A program made the position numbers and the translations under genes. Of a stretch of 57,563 nt of DNA, positions 16,341 to 24,646 are shown in pieces. The notes beneath the pieces were generated by a model. The model searched no databases. It had not been told where the DNA came from and saw only the letters and a program-made list of their open reading frames with translations. Source of the stretch: CAYSAD01 sp964428955 (lineage in GTDB: Bacteria; Patescibacteriota; Saccharimonadia; Saccharimonadales; Saccharimonadaceae). Location: NCBI GenBank assembly GCA_964428955.1, contig CAYSAD010000005.1, forward strand, positions 1 through 57,563. Reading direction: 5' to 3'. Each line of letters starts with the position of its first letter. Position 1 is the first letter of the stretch.

Positions 16341-17278
16341 AAATCTGGCGGTAGTTCAGTCTCGGCTTGCTTATCATCTATTTGCTGTAGTAGCTGCTCG
16401 ATAGTTTCGTGTAGGGAAAGCATCATGCCTTTGTCTGGTTTTAGCTCAACTGGTTCGTCACCGTTTTCTTCAAGGTAAAATTTCACCGCGTGGCTATAAT
16501 CATCGAGTGCAATTTGTGCTCGGATTTGCCTGGTTGCGTGGACTGGTTCGCCTATCTCTTGATCGAAGTACATCTCATCTTTCATGATGTGACAAATTTC
16601 TGCCTCGTGCAGCGCACCACCTAATGAATATAATGTGATGTCGTACAGGTCTAATTGATTATCTGAGTTTTCACATTGAAGTCGATAAGAAGATGTAGTG
16701 ACAGAGTCGACCAATTGTTCGTCACCGCGGTTGTAGGCTTGTGTCAAGGTGTCTATTATTAGTCTGGCATGGGGAGGGTATTGCGGATCATTAATGTTGT
16801 CGTAGTCGTAACCAGCGGGTAGTAATTGTCGGATGATACCGGCAACACTTTCAGCATCCATCGTTGGATGGTAATCTTTATCCCCAACGGCAAGGCTGGC
16901 AGTAAACGGTTCGTCGTTATCCAGGCTAGGTCGAGTAATGGTGGCTAAACGAATGTTATTACTCTCAAAACCCATTTCAAAGTATGGTTTCTGTTCGAGC
17001 GAGCGAAAGGCAAACGATATAGTGATGAGACTGATGTCATCCTCATCTATACAACCCAAGAACTCCGATGGTAAAAGCAGTGGTGCGCTGACGATTTCTT
17101 GGGGATTAAAAACCAGATTAGTATCTCGAAAAACTGGCAAGATGTCATTGCCTTCCCGTTGCAAACTGTCACCCAGTTGAATAACCGACAGTACGGTTTC
17201 TGTCAACAAGACCTGAGCTTCATACGACAATTCGTTGTCGTGATCATAAAAATCGAATTTATCAGGCAACTCTTCCAT
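16337..17278 (-). CDS. Hypothetical acidic cytosolic protein
   Basis: 313 residues, strongly acidic, without membrane or signal segments. Mixed beta-strand and helix pattern; nothing matches a family I know. A TATTAC -10-like box lies 7 nt before the ATG on the reverse strand, consistent with the leaderless pattern. Its stop overlaps the alaS stop tail-to-tail. Average codon use suggests it is native. Confidence 0.75.
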   Translation of the reverse strand: MEELPDKFDFYDHDNELSYEAQVLLTETVLSVIQLGDSLQREGNDILPVFRDTNLVFNPQEIVSAPLLLPSEFLGCIDEDDISLITISFAFRSLEQKPYFEMGFESNNIRLATITRPSLDNDEPFTASLAVGDKDYHPTMDAESVAGIIRQLLPAGYDYDNINDPQYPPHARLIIDTLTQAYNRGDEQLVDSVTTSSYRLQCENSDNQLDLYDITLYSLGGALHEAEICHIMKDEMYFDQEIGEPVHATRQIRAQIALDDYSHAVKFYLEENGDEPVELKPDKGMMLSLHETIEQLLQQIDDKQAETELPPDF

Positions 17279-17318
17279 TTATTTAGTAATAACATGAAAA
17301 TATATATTTAGCAACCTT

Positions 17319-17348
17319 TTGCCCGCCGGGCCGTGAGTAGTATATAAT
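17319..17348 (+). promoter_or_regulatory. Promoter of ftsA-like operon
   Basis: TTGCCC (17319-17324), 18 bp, TATAAT (17343-17348), 10 nt before the ATG. Confidence 0.6.
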
Positions 17349-17358
17349 CAGAGTACTT

Positions 17359-18624
17359 ATGGTTTTAAACAAACTCCGAGCCGTCAAACTGAAGGAAGCC
17401 GATGCCAACTATATCGTCGGGCTTGATATCGGGACGGAGTTCGTCAAAGCCTTGATTGCTAAGCTTGACGGTGAAAACTTGGAGATTGTCGGCGTCGGTC
17501 GATCGCGCCAAGATGTCAGTGATATGCACTCAGGGGCAATTGCTGATATTTCCGGTGTTGTTCAGCATTGTGAGGATGCGTTGTCCGAGGCCGAGGAACA
17601 GGCTGGTTTACAGGCTAAAAAAGCCGTCATCGGTATTGCCGGTGAGCTGGTGAAAGGTGTCACTAACACCATCCGCTATCGTCGGCCACAACCCGACCGA
17701 GCGCTTGATGCAGCTGAAATGGAGTTCATCATCGAGAAGGTTCAAGAACGGGCCCAGTTCAAAGCCCAACAGCAAATCGCACTAGAGACTGGCAACGAAG
17801 ACGTTGAGGTCAAGTTGGTCAACTCAGCCTTGGTCAGTATCCATATCGATGGCTACAAGGTCTCTAATCCGATTGGTTTCCAAGGCAAAGATGTGGCAGT
17901 GCAAATTTACACGGCCTTCGCACCGATGGTTCATATCGGTGCACTAGAACGAGTAGCCGATGAGTTAGCGCTGGAGTTAGTCGCAGTTGCCGCCGAACCA
18001 TTTGCCGTTAGTCGTAGTGTGCTCGGCACAGACGCCAGTAGTAATTTTACCGCCATTTTAGCCGACGTCGGCGGCGGCACAACCGACATCGCCGTGGTCA
18101 ATGACGGTGGCGTCGAAGGTACCAAGATGTTTGGTATCGGTGGTCGCAGTTTTACGCGCACCATCGCTAGCGACATGGATTTAACTTACAAAGATGCCGA
18201 GAAATTGAAGCTGAATCTCAGCCACGAGCAAATTAAGCCGAGCGTCAAGAAAGAAGCCGAGGCGGCTATCGATAAGACATTGGATGTGTGGCTATCAGGT
18301 GTTGAGCTGGCACTGAGCGAGTTTGATTCGGTCGATCATTTGCCGAGTCGTATTTTACTGTGTGGTGGTGGCGCCAGCCTGGAAAAGCTAGTTACGGCAC
18401 TGGAGACTGAAGATTGGTATAAGGAATTGCCATTTACGAAGCGTCCGAGCGTCCACCACATATCGCCGTCTGAAGTCGTCAATATCACTGATATGACCGG
18501 TAAAGCCAGCGACCACACGTTCATCACCGCCATGGGACTGCTACGGGTTGGCTATGATACAATAGTGGGTAGTAGTGATACAGATTCCATCAAAGAAAAA
18601 CTCAATCGAATTCTGCGGATTTAG
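17359..18624 (+). CDS. ftsA: FtsA-like actin-family cell division ATPase
   Basis: Actin-fold ATPase of the FtsA/PilM group. Phosphate-1 motif GLDIGTEFVKALIA is at residues 21-34, an SHS2-type insertion spans about 85-175, phosphate-2 ADVGGGTTDIAV is near 235 and the adenosine motif LLCGGGASL near 330. The very C-terminus, SIKEKLNRILRI, is an amphipathic helix after a linker, as in FtsA membrane-targeting tails, which favours FtsA over PilM. It would tether FtsZ or a pilus base to the membrane. Two bases separate it from the next membrane-protein gene, followed by ruvX and mltG, suggesting a division/wall cluster. Confidence 0.82.
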   Translation: MVLNKLRAVKLKEADANYIVGLDIGTEFVKALIAKLDGENLEIVGVGRSRQDVSDMHSGAIADISGVVQHCEDALSEAEEQAGLQAKKAVIGIAGELVKGVTNTIRYRRPQPDRALDAAEMEFIIEKVQERAQFKAQQQIALETGNEDVEVKLVNSALVSIHIDGYKVSNPIGFQGKDVAVQIYTAFAPMVHIGALERVADELALELVAVAAEPFAVSRSVLGTDASSNFTAILADVGGGTTDIAVVNDGGVEGTKMFGIGGRSFTRTIASDMDLTYKDAEKLKLNLSHEQIKPSVKKEAEAAIDKTLDVWLSGVELALSEFDSVDHLPSRILLCGGGASLEKLVTALETEDWYKELPFTKRPSVHHISPSEVVNITDMTGKASDHTFITAMGLLRVGYDTIVGSSDTDSIKEKLNRILRI

Positions 18625-18626
18625 CC

Positions 18627-20279
18627 ATGAATAAAGACGTCATTTACATCGATGTCGAAGACGACATCACCGCAATCATTGGCAAGGTCAAAGCCAGCAA
18701 AGAAAAGATCGTTGCCATTGTGCCGCCGAAACGGATCGGCCTACTTCAGAGTGCCGTCAATTTACGTCTGATTGGCCGCGCGGCCGAAACTGGTGACAAA
18801 AGGCTGGTCCTCATTACGAGCAATCAGGCATTGATGGCTTTAGCTGCCAGCGCTAAGATTCCGGTTGCTAAAAATCTGCAGAGCAAACCAGAGCTGCCGG
18901 AAATCGCTGCACTTGATATCGACGATGGCGAAGATGTGATTGACGGGGCGACGCTGCCGATCGGCGAACACGCAAAAATGAGCCAGACGGGCGATAGTGA
19001 TAATGCGACCGATATAGCCGCCGCTGAGATTATGGAAGTTACTAAACCAGGCGACTTACCCACTAGTAGCGACGTGCCAACTAGGACACGGGTGAAAAAA
19101 GCGAGTAAGGTGCCTAATTTCAACCGTTTCCGCAAACGGATGATATTGATTATCGTCGCGGTCATTCTGTTTATTGCGTTTATGATTTGGGCGATCTTTA
19201 TCGCGCCACGGGCGACCATTGTTATCACAGCTCGCACCACTGGCAGCACTGTCAATCAAACTGTGAACTTATCGGATGAAACGGCAACAGATTTCAATAC
19301 CGCCGTTATCAGATCGATTACCAAGACGCAGCAAAAGAAAGCTAACATCGAATTTGAAGCGACCGGTAAAGAAAACCATGGCAAAACAGCCAGTGGCTCG
19401 GTAACTCTGGTTGCTCAAAAATGTTCTGGTAATCCGTTCTCGACGCCAAGCGATGTACCGGCCGGTACGATTGTGAGCAGTGGTAACCAAAATTATAAGA
19501 CCGAATCGGCCACTTCGTTTACGGGTAGTGGTACGAGCGGCGGTTGCTATATCTACGACGCGACGGCCGCTACGCCAATCAGTGCCAGCGGCAAAGGTGA
19601 GGACTATAACGTCAATGGTGGTAGTTTCAGTGTTAGCGACCGAGCGGATGTTACCGGTAGCGGTTCAGCGAGTGGTGGTACTGACGACATCGTCAAGATC
19701 GTGACGGCAAGCGACGTTCAGGCGGCTCGCAAAAAACTGGTCGACGGCGTCGACGATTCGATTAAAGACACACTGAAAACACAATTCGACAAAGACGTGA
19801 CTATTATCGACGACAGTTTCCAAACCGACATCGAAGGCGTGACAAGTTCACCGGATGTTGGCGGCGAAGCGGCAAGCTCTCCGACTTTGACCGGTACGAT
19901 CACCTACTCAATAGTCGGCATCGCCAATAACGAGCTCGATACATATTTAAAGGCGGCGCTTGAAACCAACTTGGAAGATCAGGCGACGCAGCGTGTTTAC
20001 GACACCGGCCGCGATAAAATCCAATTCAGTGACTTCACTAAAAAATCAGGTAATACAAAAGTCATACTGGCGACTACCGGCCAACTCGGTCCGAAGATTG
20101 ACGATAATGAAATCAAAGATAAAGTCAAAGGTAAGCAGTATGGTGATATCCAGGCCGATCTGGAGTCAATTAGCGGCGTCGATAGCGCCGACACAAAATT
20201 CTTCCCATTCTGGGTCAACACCGTGCCGAACGACCCTAAAAAGATAACCGTTGAATTCAAGTTGAATGAGCAGCAGTAA
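18627..20279 (+). CDS. Large one-pass membrane protein paired with FtsA-like ATPase
   Basis: 550 residues. A small N-terminal alpha/beta domain (1-95) is followed by an acidic linker, a basic stretch (FNRFRKRM) and one transmembrane helix at about 172-192. The outer part of some 350 residues is rich in Ser, Thr, Gly and Asp with beta-repeat character and a pair of Cys near 271 and 307. Such proteins recur beside ftsA-like genes in CPR genomes and are sometimes labelled baseplate J-like; I see only weak support for that name. Topology, cytoplasm inside and a beta-rich domain outside, would suit a link between the FtsA-like protein and the envelope. Confidence 0.7.
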   Translation: MNKDVIYIDVEDDITAIIGKVKASKEKIVAIVPPKRIGLLQSAVNLRLIGRAAETGDKRLVLITSNQALMALAASAKIPVAKNLQSKPELPEIAALDIDDGEDVIDGATLPIGEHAKMSQTGDSDNATDIAAAEIMEVTKPGDLPTSSDVPTRTRVKKASKVPNFNRFRKRMILIIVAVILFIAFMIWAIFIAPRATIVITARTTGSTVNQTVNLSDETATDFNTAVIRSITKTQQKKANIEFEATGKENHGKTASGSVTLVAQKCSGNPFSTPSDVPAGTIVSSGNQNYKTESATSFTGSGTSGGCYIYDATAATPISASGKGEDYNVNGGSFSVSDRADVTGSGSASGGTDDIVKIVTASDVQAARKKLVDGVDDSIKDTLKTQFDKDVTIIDDSFQTDIEGVTSSPDVGGEAASSPTLTGTITYSIVGIANNELDTYLKAALETNLEDQATQRVYDTGRDKIQFSDFTKKSGNTKVILATTGQLGPKIDDNEIKDKVKGKQYGDIQADLESISGVDSADTKFFPFWVNTVPNDPKKITVEFKLNEQQ

Positions 20280-20676
20280 ATCACTTTTAGCTCTTGATGT
20301 CGGTGAAGTTCGTATCGGTGTGGCGGCGGCCGATACGGCCGTACGTATTGCCGTGCCGTTAATGACATTAGCGGTTGACGGTAAGGAACTGCGACAGTTG
20401 GCAGAAACGATCGCCCGACAATCAATAGACGTTATCGTGGTAGGTTATCCGCGTAATCAAGCTGGTGAGCCGACCGCACAGACGGCTTTTGTGGAGAACT
20501 TTGCCGCGCAGCTAAAAGATCTTGGCCCGGACATCGTATTTCAAGACGAATCATTGACGAGCGTACTAGCCGAGCAGCGTCTCGCGGATCGTGGCAAACC
20601 CTATGGTAAAGCCGATATCGATATGGAAGCAGCCGTAGTGATTTTACAAGATTACTTGGAGCAATTTCATGGATGA
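20266..20676 (+). CDS. ruvX: RuvX/YqgF Holliday-junction-resolvase-like nuclease
   Basis: RNase H-fold protein implicated in 16S rRNA end maturation and recombination. Motifs: LALDVGEVRIGVAAAD at residues 8-23 (first Asp), VVGYPRNQAGEP near 58, FQDESLTSVLAEQRL near 93 and the final Asp in DMEAAVVILQDYL near 120. 136 residues is the family size. It begins 14 bp inside the preceding gene and its end overlaps mltG, so the four genes are one transcript. Confidence 0.92.
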   Translation: MSSSKSLLALDVGEVRIGVAAADTAVRIAVPLMTLAVDGKELRQLAETIARQSIDVIVVGYPRNQAGEPTAQTAFVENFAAQLKDLGPDIVFQDESLTSVLAEQRLADRGKPYGKADIDMEAAVVILQDYLEQFHG

Positions 20677-21826
20677 TATCCGGCCACCTCGTCGGCCGAT
20701 CAGACCGCGACCAAAGCCAGTAGCTCTGCCGACGAATCAACCACCTATATCACCGGCAGTCGTCAAGACGCCGCCAACCAAGTCGCTGTCGGTCAAGCAG
20801 AGGCCGTCGCGTAAATGCCGGGTGGTAATCGTCGTCGCCATTATTATCGGGTTGTTGTTAAGCATGGTCGCCAGTGGTTTTATATGGTATAAGCAGCAAC
20901 TTCAACCGGTTAGTAGTGATCCCAAAGCTGTCCGGGTACGAGTAGAGATTGCCAGTGGTTCGACGCCGGCAATGATTGCCCAACAGCTACACGACCACAA
21001 GCTGATTCATAGCACGCAGGCTTTTTGGCTTTATACGCGCTGGCACAAAGCTGAAAATGAGCTACAGGCTGGTGTCTACAGTTTGTCACCGCATGAATCA
21101 CTACCGGAGCTAGTTGGTGATTTGACCGCGGGTAAGGTCGATGATTTCACGATAACTTTCTTACCTGGCGCCACCTTAGCCGAGAACCGTCGAGTTCTAC
21201 TCAAAGCTGGCTATAGCGCACAGGCTGTCGATCTGGCGCTCAATAAAACCTACGATCATCCGTTGTTCGCTTCAAAACCTGCCGGTAGTGATCTAGAAGG
21301 CTATATTTACGGTGAAACCTATACTTTTCCAGCCGATGCGACGCCCGAAACAGTTCTCCTGAGGACATTTGATGAATACTGGACTCATATCGAGGCAGAC
21401 CAACTGGTAGCAGCTTTTAAAGAGCACCATCTGACACTATATGAAGGAATTACGCTCGCCTCTATTATTCAGCGGGAAGTTGCCCGTGAAAGTGACGAAA
21501 AACAAGTAGCACAGGTTTTTTACAAGCGGCTCAGTGAGGATAAGCCGCTTGGCTCTGATGTTACCTACAAATACGCTGCCAAACGCTTTAATCTGATAGA
21601 TTCACCCGATCAAGATTCGGCATATAACACCCGTAAAGTCAAAGGCTTGCCGCCTGGACCAATCGCCGTACCAGGGCTCGGCGCGCTAGAGGCAGTCGCC
21701 TATCCGGCAAAGGGCAGTTACGAATATTTCCTGGCTGGCGATGACGGTAAAACCTATTTTGCCCATACTTTCGCCCAGCACGAGAAAAACATCCGTGACC
21801 ACTGTAAAATCAATTGTGCGGAGTAG
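20669..21826 (+). CDS. mltG: Endolytic murein transglycosylase MltG
   Basis: Membrane-anchored YceG enzyme that cleaves nascent glycan strands and helps set strand length. A basic Pro-rich cytoplasmic N-terminus (1-45) precedes one transmembrane helix (about 50-73). Then come a LysM-like subdomain, DLEGYIYGETYTFP near 210 and the catalytic region ITLASIIQREVARES near 262 with its Glu, followed by YNTRKVKGLPPGPIAVPG near 315. All hallmark motifs are present. It is the last gene of the ftsA-like cluster; 8-bp overlap with ruvX. Confidence 0.94.
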   Translation: MDDIRPPRRPIRPRPKPVALPTNQPPISPAVVKTPPTKSLSVKQRPSRKCRVVIVVAIIIGLLLSMVASGFIWYKQQLQPVSSDPKAVRVRVEIASGSTPAMIAQQLHDHKLIHSTQAFWLYTRWHKAENELQAGVYSLSPHESLPELVGDLTAGKVDDFTITFLPGATLAENRRVLLKAGYSAQAVDLALNKTYDHPLFASKPAGSDLEGYIYGETYTFPADATPETVLLRTFDEYWTHIEADQLVAAFKEHHLTLYEGITLASIIQREVARESDEKQVAQVFYKRLSEDKPLGSDVTYKYAAKRFNLIDSPDQDSAYNTRKVKGLPPGPIAVPGLGALEAVAYPAKGSYEYFLAGDDGKTYFAHTFAQHEKNIRDHCKINCAE

Positions 21827-21845
21827 GAAAACTGCCAAAAATCGA

Positions 21846-21875
21846 TTGACAGAATCTGGGGGCGACGGGTATAAT
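21846..21875 (+). promoter_or_regulatory. Consensus promoter of LysM-CHAP gene
   Basis: TTGACA (21846-21851), 18 bp, TATAAT (21870-21875): the best sigma-70-like match in the window. Unlike most promoters here it lies about 150 nt before its gene. Confidence 0.8.
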
Positions 21876-21881
21876 CGAATA

Positions 21882-22024
21882 AGCACATTTGCATCTTCGT
21901 CATCTTATTAAGCGGTATCTTACGATTCGTGAACGGGTGGGAGTACGAAGTGACAAATGCGCCTACCGACAAATGTCGCTACGGGTACGAAACTAACTTT
22001 TCAACGTAATACCAATCTAATGAA
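21882..22024 (+). promoter_or_regulatory. Long, possibly structured 5' leader
   Basis: About 143 nt from the expected start of transcription to the first ATG. It contains the hairpin TTCGT...ACGAA, the tight hairpin CGAC-AAAT-GTCG, two near-repeats starting GACAAATG, and GGTGGG that can pair with CCTACC downstream. It matches no riboswitch class I can recall. Given that most genes here have no leader, a regulatory role is plausible. Confidence 0.4.
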
Positions 22025-23293
22025 ATGGTCGAATACGTACCCTGTTCTAGTATGCGAGAAGTAAGACAGAGTAAGGTAGACGCCCCTGTGAGTAATCCAG
22101 GCGGCAGGAGAACGATAATTCGTAACCAACAGATTGCGTCGGGTTTGTCCCACGCATCAAATGCTGCGCTTCGCCAGCAAGTCTTACACAGACACACGAA
22201 ACAACGAAAAAGTGCTCGTGGAATGCCAAAGAAGTCCACCCTTGCTGCATATGCAGGCCTGTTTTCGCTCATTATCACTCTTGTCGCTATCGGCTATCAA
22301 GCGCCCCAACAGGGCACGCAGATAGCGAGCGCTGTCGAGACGAATGCGATTACTTCTAGTTCTGATCAGCCAGCCGTCGACCAGATGGTGGCGATTAGCG
22401 TGGCTGGTAGTATCGCTGAACAGGCTAATTTGCCGATCGCACCGAACGTGGCCGAGCTTTCGGTGTCGCTGGCGGTCAAGAATGAGCTAGCGCAGACCGA
22501 CGACACGACTATTAGTAAGCCTCAAATCGTACAGCCGACAGCTGACTCACGTAAAGTTGTCACCTACACCACTAAAAAGGGTGATACGGTTGAAAAACTA
22601 GCTAGCCGCTATGGTATTAGTGGCAAAACGCTCAAGTGGGCTAATAATTTAGACTCAGACGCACTTGAGCCAGGCAAGAAGCTGACGATTCCACCAACTG
22701 ACGGTGTTATTTATACGGTTGAAAAGGGTGATAGTGTCAAGTCGTTGGCCGCTAAGTATCACGCCAATGCCGAGCGGATCATTTCGTATAATGATCTCGA
22801 GATCAGTGGTTTGAAGAATAATAGCCGTATCATAATTCCCGATGGTACATTGCCGAATAGCGAGCGTCCTGGCTACGTATCACCAACCGAAATTCGACCA
22901 ACTTACGGTGGCGGTAACAGTGGTGGCTACGTGGTGAATGCTGGTATGGCCCACGCTTCGGCCGGTAACCGTTACGCGCCAGGTAACTGTACTTGGTACG
23001 CTTACGAGCGTCGGGCTCAGTTAGGTCGTCCAGTCGGTAGTTTCTGGGGTAATGGCGGTTCCTGGGGTTACAGCGCGATGGCTGCTGGCTACCGTGTTGA
23101 CCACTCGCCTGAAGCTGGCGCAGTTCTGGTAGAAGTAGGTAGTCCGGGTCACGTTGCCGTAGTCGAGTCGGTCGACAACGGTAGGAGTATTCGGGTTAGT
23201 GAGATGAATAACTCTGCCTATGGTGGTTACGGTATCGTCAATAGTCGAACCATTTCTTGGGGCGCAGCTGGCGGCTATACGTACATCCACTAG
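22025..23293 (+). CDS. Membrane-anchored LysM-CHAP peptidoglycan hydrolase
   Basis: A basic N-terminus (1-73), a hydrophobic helix at about 75-95, a linker, two LysM repeats near 178-222 (KKGDTVEKLASRYGISGKTL) and 226-272 (EKGDSVKSLAAKYHANAERI), and a CHAP amidase/endopeptidase domain near 310-422. The CHAP catalytic Cys lies in GNCTWYAYE and the His in GHVAVVES. LysM binds glycan and CHAP cuts peptide bridges, so it may remodel the cell's own wall or act on a host cell wall. The start is uncertain: ATG 22025, ATG 22052 or GTG 22087 are all in frame. A strong terminator follows. Confidence 0.88.
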   Translation: MVEYVPCSSMREVRQSKVDAPVSNPGGRRTIIRNQQIASGLSHASNAALRQQVLHRHTKQRKSARGMPKKSTLAAYAGLFSLIITLVAIGYQAPQQGTQIASAVETNAITSSSDQPAVDQMVAISVAGSIAEQANLPIAPNVAELSVSLAVKNELAQTDDTTISKPQIVQPTADSRKVVTYTTKKGDTVEKLASRYGISGKTLKWANNLDSDALEPGKKLTIPPTDGVIYTVEKGDSVKSLAAKYHANAERIISYNDLEISGLKNNSRIIIPDGTLPNSERPGYVSPTEIRPTYGGGNSGGYVVNAGMAHASAGNRYAPGNCTWYAYERRAQLGRPVGSFWGNGGSWGYSAMAAGYRVDHSPEAGAVLVEVGSPGHVAVVESVDNGRSIRVSEMNNSAYGGYGIVNSRTISWGAAGGYTYIH

Positions 23294-23317
23294 TCCGTTT
23301 TCGTGATAAAACATATA

Positions 23318-23346
23318 AATACCTCTGTAAAGACAGAGGTATTTTT
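23318..23346 (+). terminator. Rho-independent terminator
   Basis: AATACCTCTGT and ACAGAGGTATT form a perfect 11-bp stem around AAAG, followed by a T-run. The obgE promoter starts within it. Confidence 0.9.
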
Positions 23347-23348
23347 GT

Positions 23349-23354
23349 TATAGT
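23349..23354 (+). promoter_or_regulatory. -10 box of obgE
   Basis: TATAGT, 8 nt before the ATG and 3 bp after the terminator. The -35 position (about 23326) falls in the terminator hairpin. Confidence 0.6.
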
Positions 23355-23362
23355 AAACGTAG

Positions 23363-24646
23363 ATGTTTGTTGATACCGCGAAAGTAATGATTCAAGCCGG
23401 CCGCGGTGGCAACGGCGCGGTTAGTTTTCGGCATGAAATTTATATCGACAAAGGCGGACCGGATGGTGGTAATGGTGGTCGCGGTGGTAATGTTGTTTTT
23501 GAAGCGACCGATAACCTCAATACCTTGATTGATTTTCGCTTTAAACCGGAGCTCAAAGCCAAACCTGGCGGTAATGGTGCCAAAGCCAACCGGGCCGGCG
23601 CGGCCGGTAACGATTTTATCGTCAAAGTACCAGTTGGGACGGTCGTAAAAAAAGCTGATCAGGTTATCGCCGATTTTACGGAACATGGCCAGCAGATCGT
23701 GATAGCTCGCGGCGGTGACGGTGGTTTTGGTAATGCTCATTTCAAATCGTCGGTCCGCCAAACACCGCGCATGGCAGAGCTTGGCGAAGCGGGTGATGAG
23801 TTCGAGGCCGAATTGGAATTGAAACTACTGGCTGATGTTGGACTGGTCGGTTTCCCAAATGCTGGCAAATCAACTTTTCTATCAGTGGTTTCGAACGCTA
23901 CGCCGGAAATCGCCGATTATGCTTTCACAACGCTAACCCCGAATTTAGGTGTTGCCGATATAGACGACACCAGTTTGCTAATTGCCGATATCCCCGGACT
24001 GATTGAAGGTGCCAGTGAAGGCAAAGGCCTCGGTGACGCCTTCTTGCGCCATGTCGAACGTACTTCGGTGCTGCTTCATTTGATTGATGTTTATAGCAAC
24101 GATGTCGCTGAGGCTTATCAGACGATTCGTCAGGAACTACATCGTTACAGTGAAACACTAGTAACGCGGCCAGAGGTCGTCGCTCTCACCAAGTGTGATG
24201 GTGTTGACGCGGATATTATTGCTATGCAAACGGATGCGTTACGGGCTGCCGTTCCTACGGAGATCCCTATTTTTGCGATTTCATCCCAAGCCCACGCTGG
24301 CACGAAGGAATTGCTGCGGGCTTTGGCGACCGAAGTAGCGCAGATTAAAGAGGTAGCAGAGACGATCAGTGATGAGTTGGATGGTGTGCCAACCATCACA
24401 CTGGAGGCGGATCACGCCAGCTTGGCTTGGCAAATCACAAAAGACGGAGCCGTTTTCATTGTCAACGGTAGAAAGATTGAAAAGTTTGCTCGCCGAACCG
24501 ACTTTACGAACTTTGAAGGTGTCAATCGCCTGCGCGATATCATGAAGAAGATGGGCATAACGCACGAACTGCGCCGTCAAGGTGCGGAAGGTGACAGTTT
24601 GATTCGAATTGACGGGCAGGAGTTCACCCTGCAGGAACAACGGTGA
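23363..24646 (+). CDS. obgE: GTPase Obg
   Basis: Essential GTPase of late 50S ribosome assembly. The N-terminal glycine-rich Obg fold covers residues 1-158 (GRGGNGAVSFRHE, GGNGGRGGNVVF). The G domain has GFPNAGKSTFL (G1) near 166, DIPGLIEGA (G3) near 212 and LTKCDG (G4) near 273. A C-terminal OCT-like domain follows (about 345-427), with VNGRKIEKFARRTDF. Its TGA overlaps the GTG of the DUF475 gene. Confidence 0.97.
   Translation: MFVDTAKVMIQAGRGGNGAVSFRHEIYIDKGGPDGGNGGRGGNVVFEATDNLNTLIDFRFKPELKAKPGGNGAKANRAGAAGNDFIVKVPVGTVVKKADQVIADFTEHGQQIVIARGGDGGFGNAHFKSSVRQTPRMAELGEAGDEFEAELELKLLADVGLVGFPNAGKSTFLSVVSNATPEIADYAFTTLTPNLGVADIDDTSLLIADIPGLIEGASEGKGLGDAFLRHVERTSVLLHLIDVYSNDVAEAYQTIRQELHRYSETLVTRPEVVALTKCDGVDADIIAMQTDALRAAVPTEIPIFAISSQAHAGTKELLRALATEVAQIKEVAETISDELDGVPTITLEADHASLAWQITKDGAVFIVNGRKIEKFARRTDFTNFEGVNRLRDIMKKMGITHELRRQGAEGDSLIRIDGQEFTLQEQR

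Noticed and set aside
18824..19255. Reverse ORF of 143 codons with hydrophobic stretches
   Set aside because: Shadow of the membrane-protein gene in the ftsA-like cluster; the hydrophobicity mirrors the forward codons.
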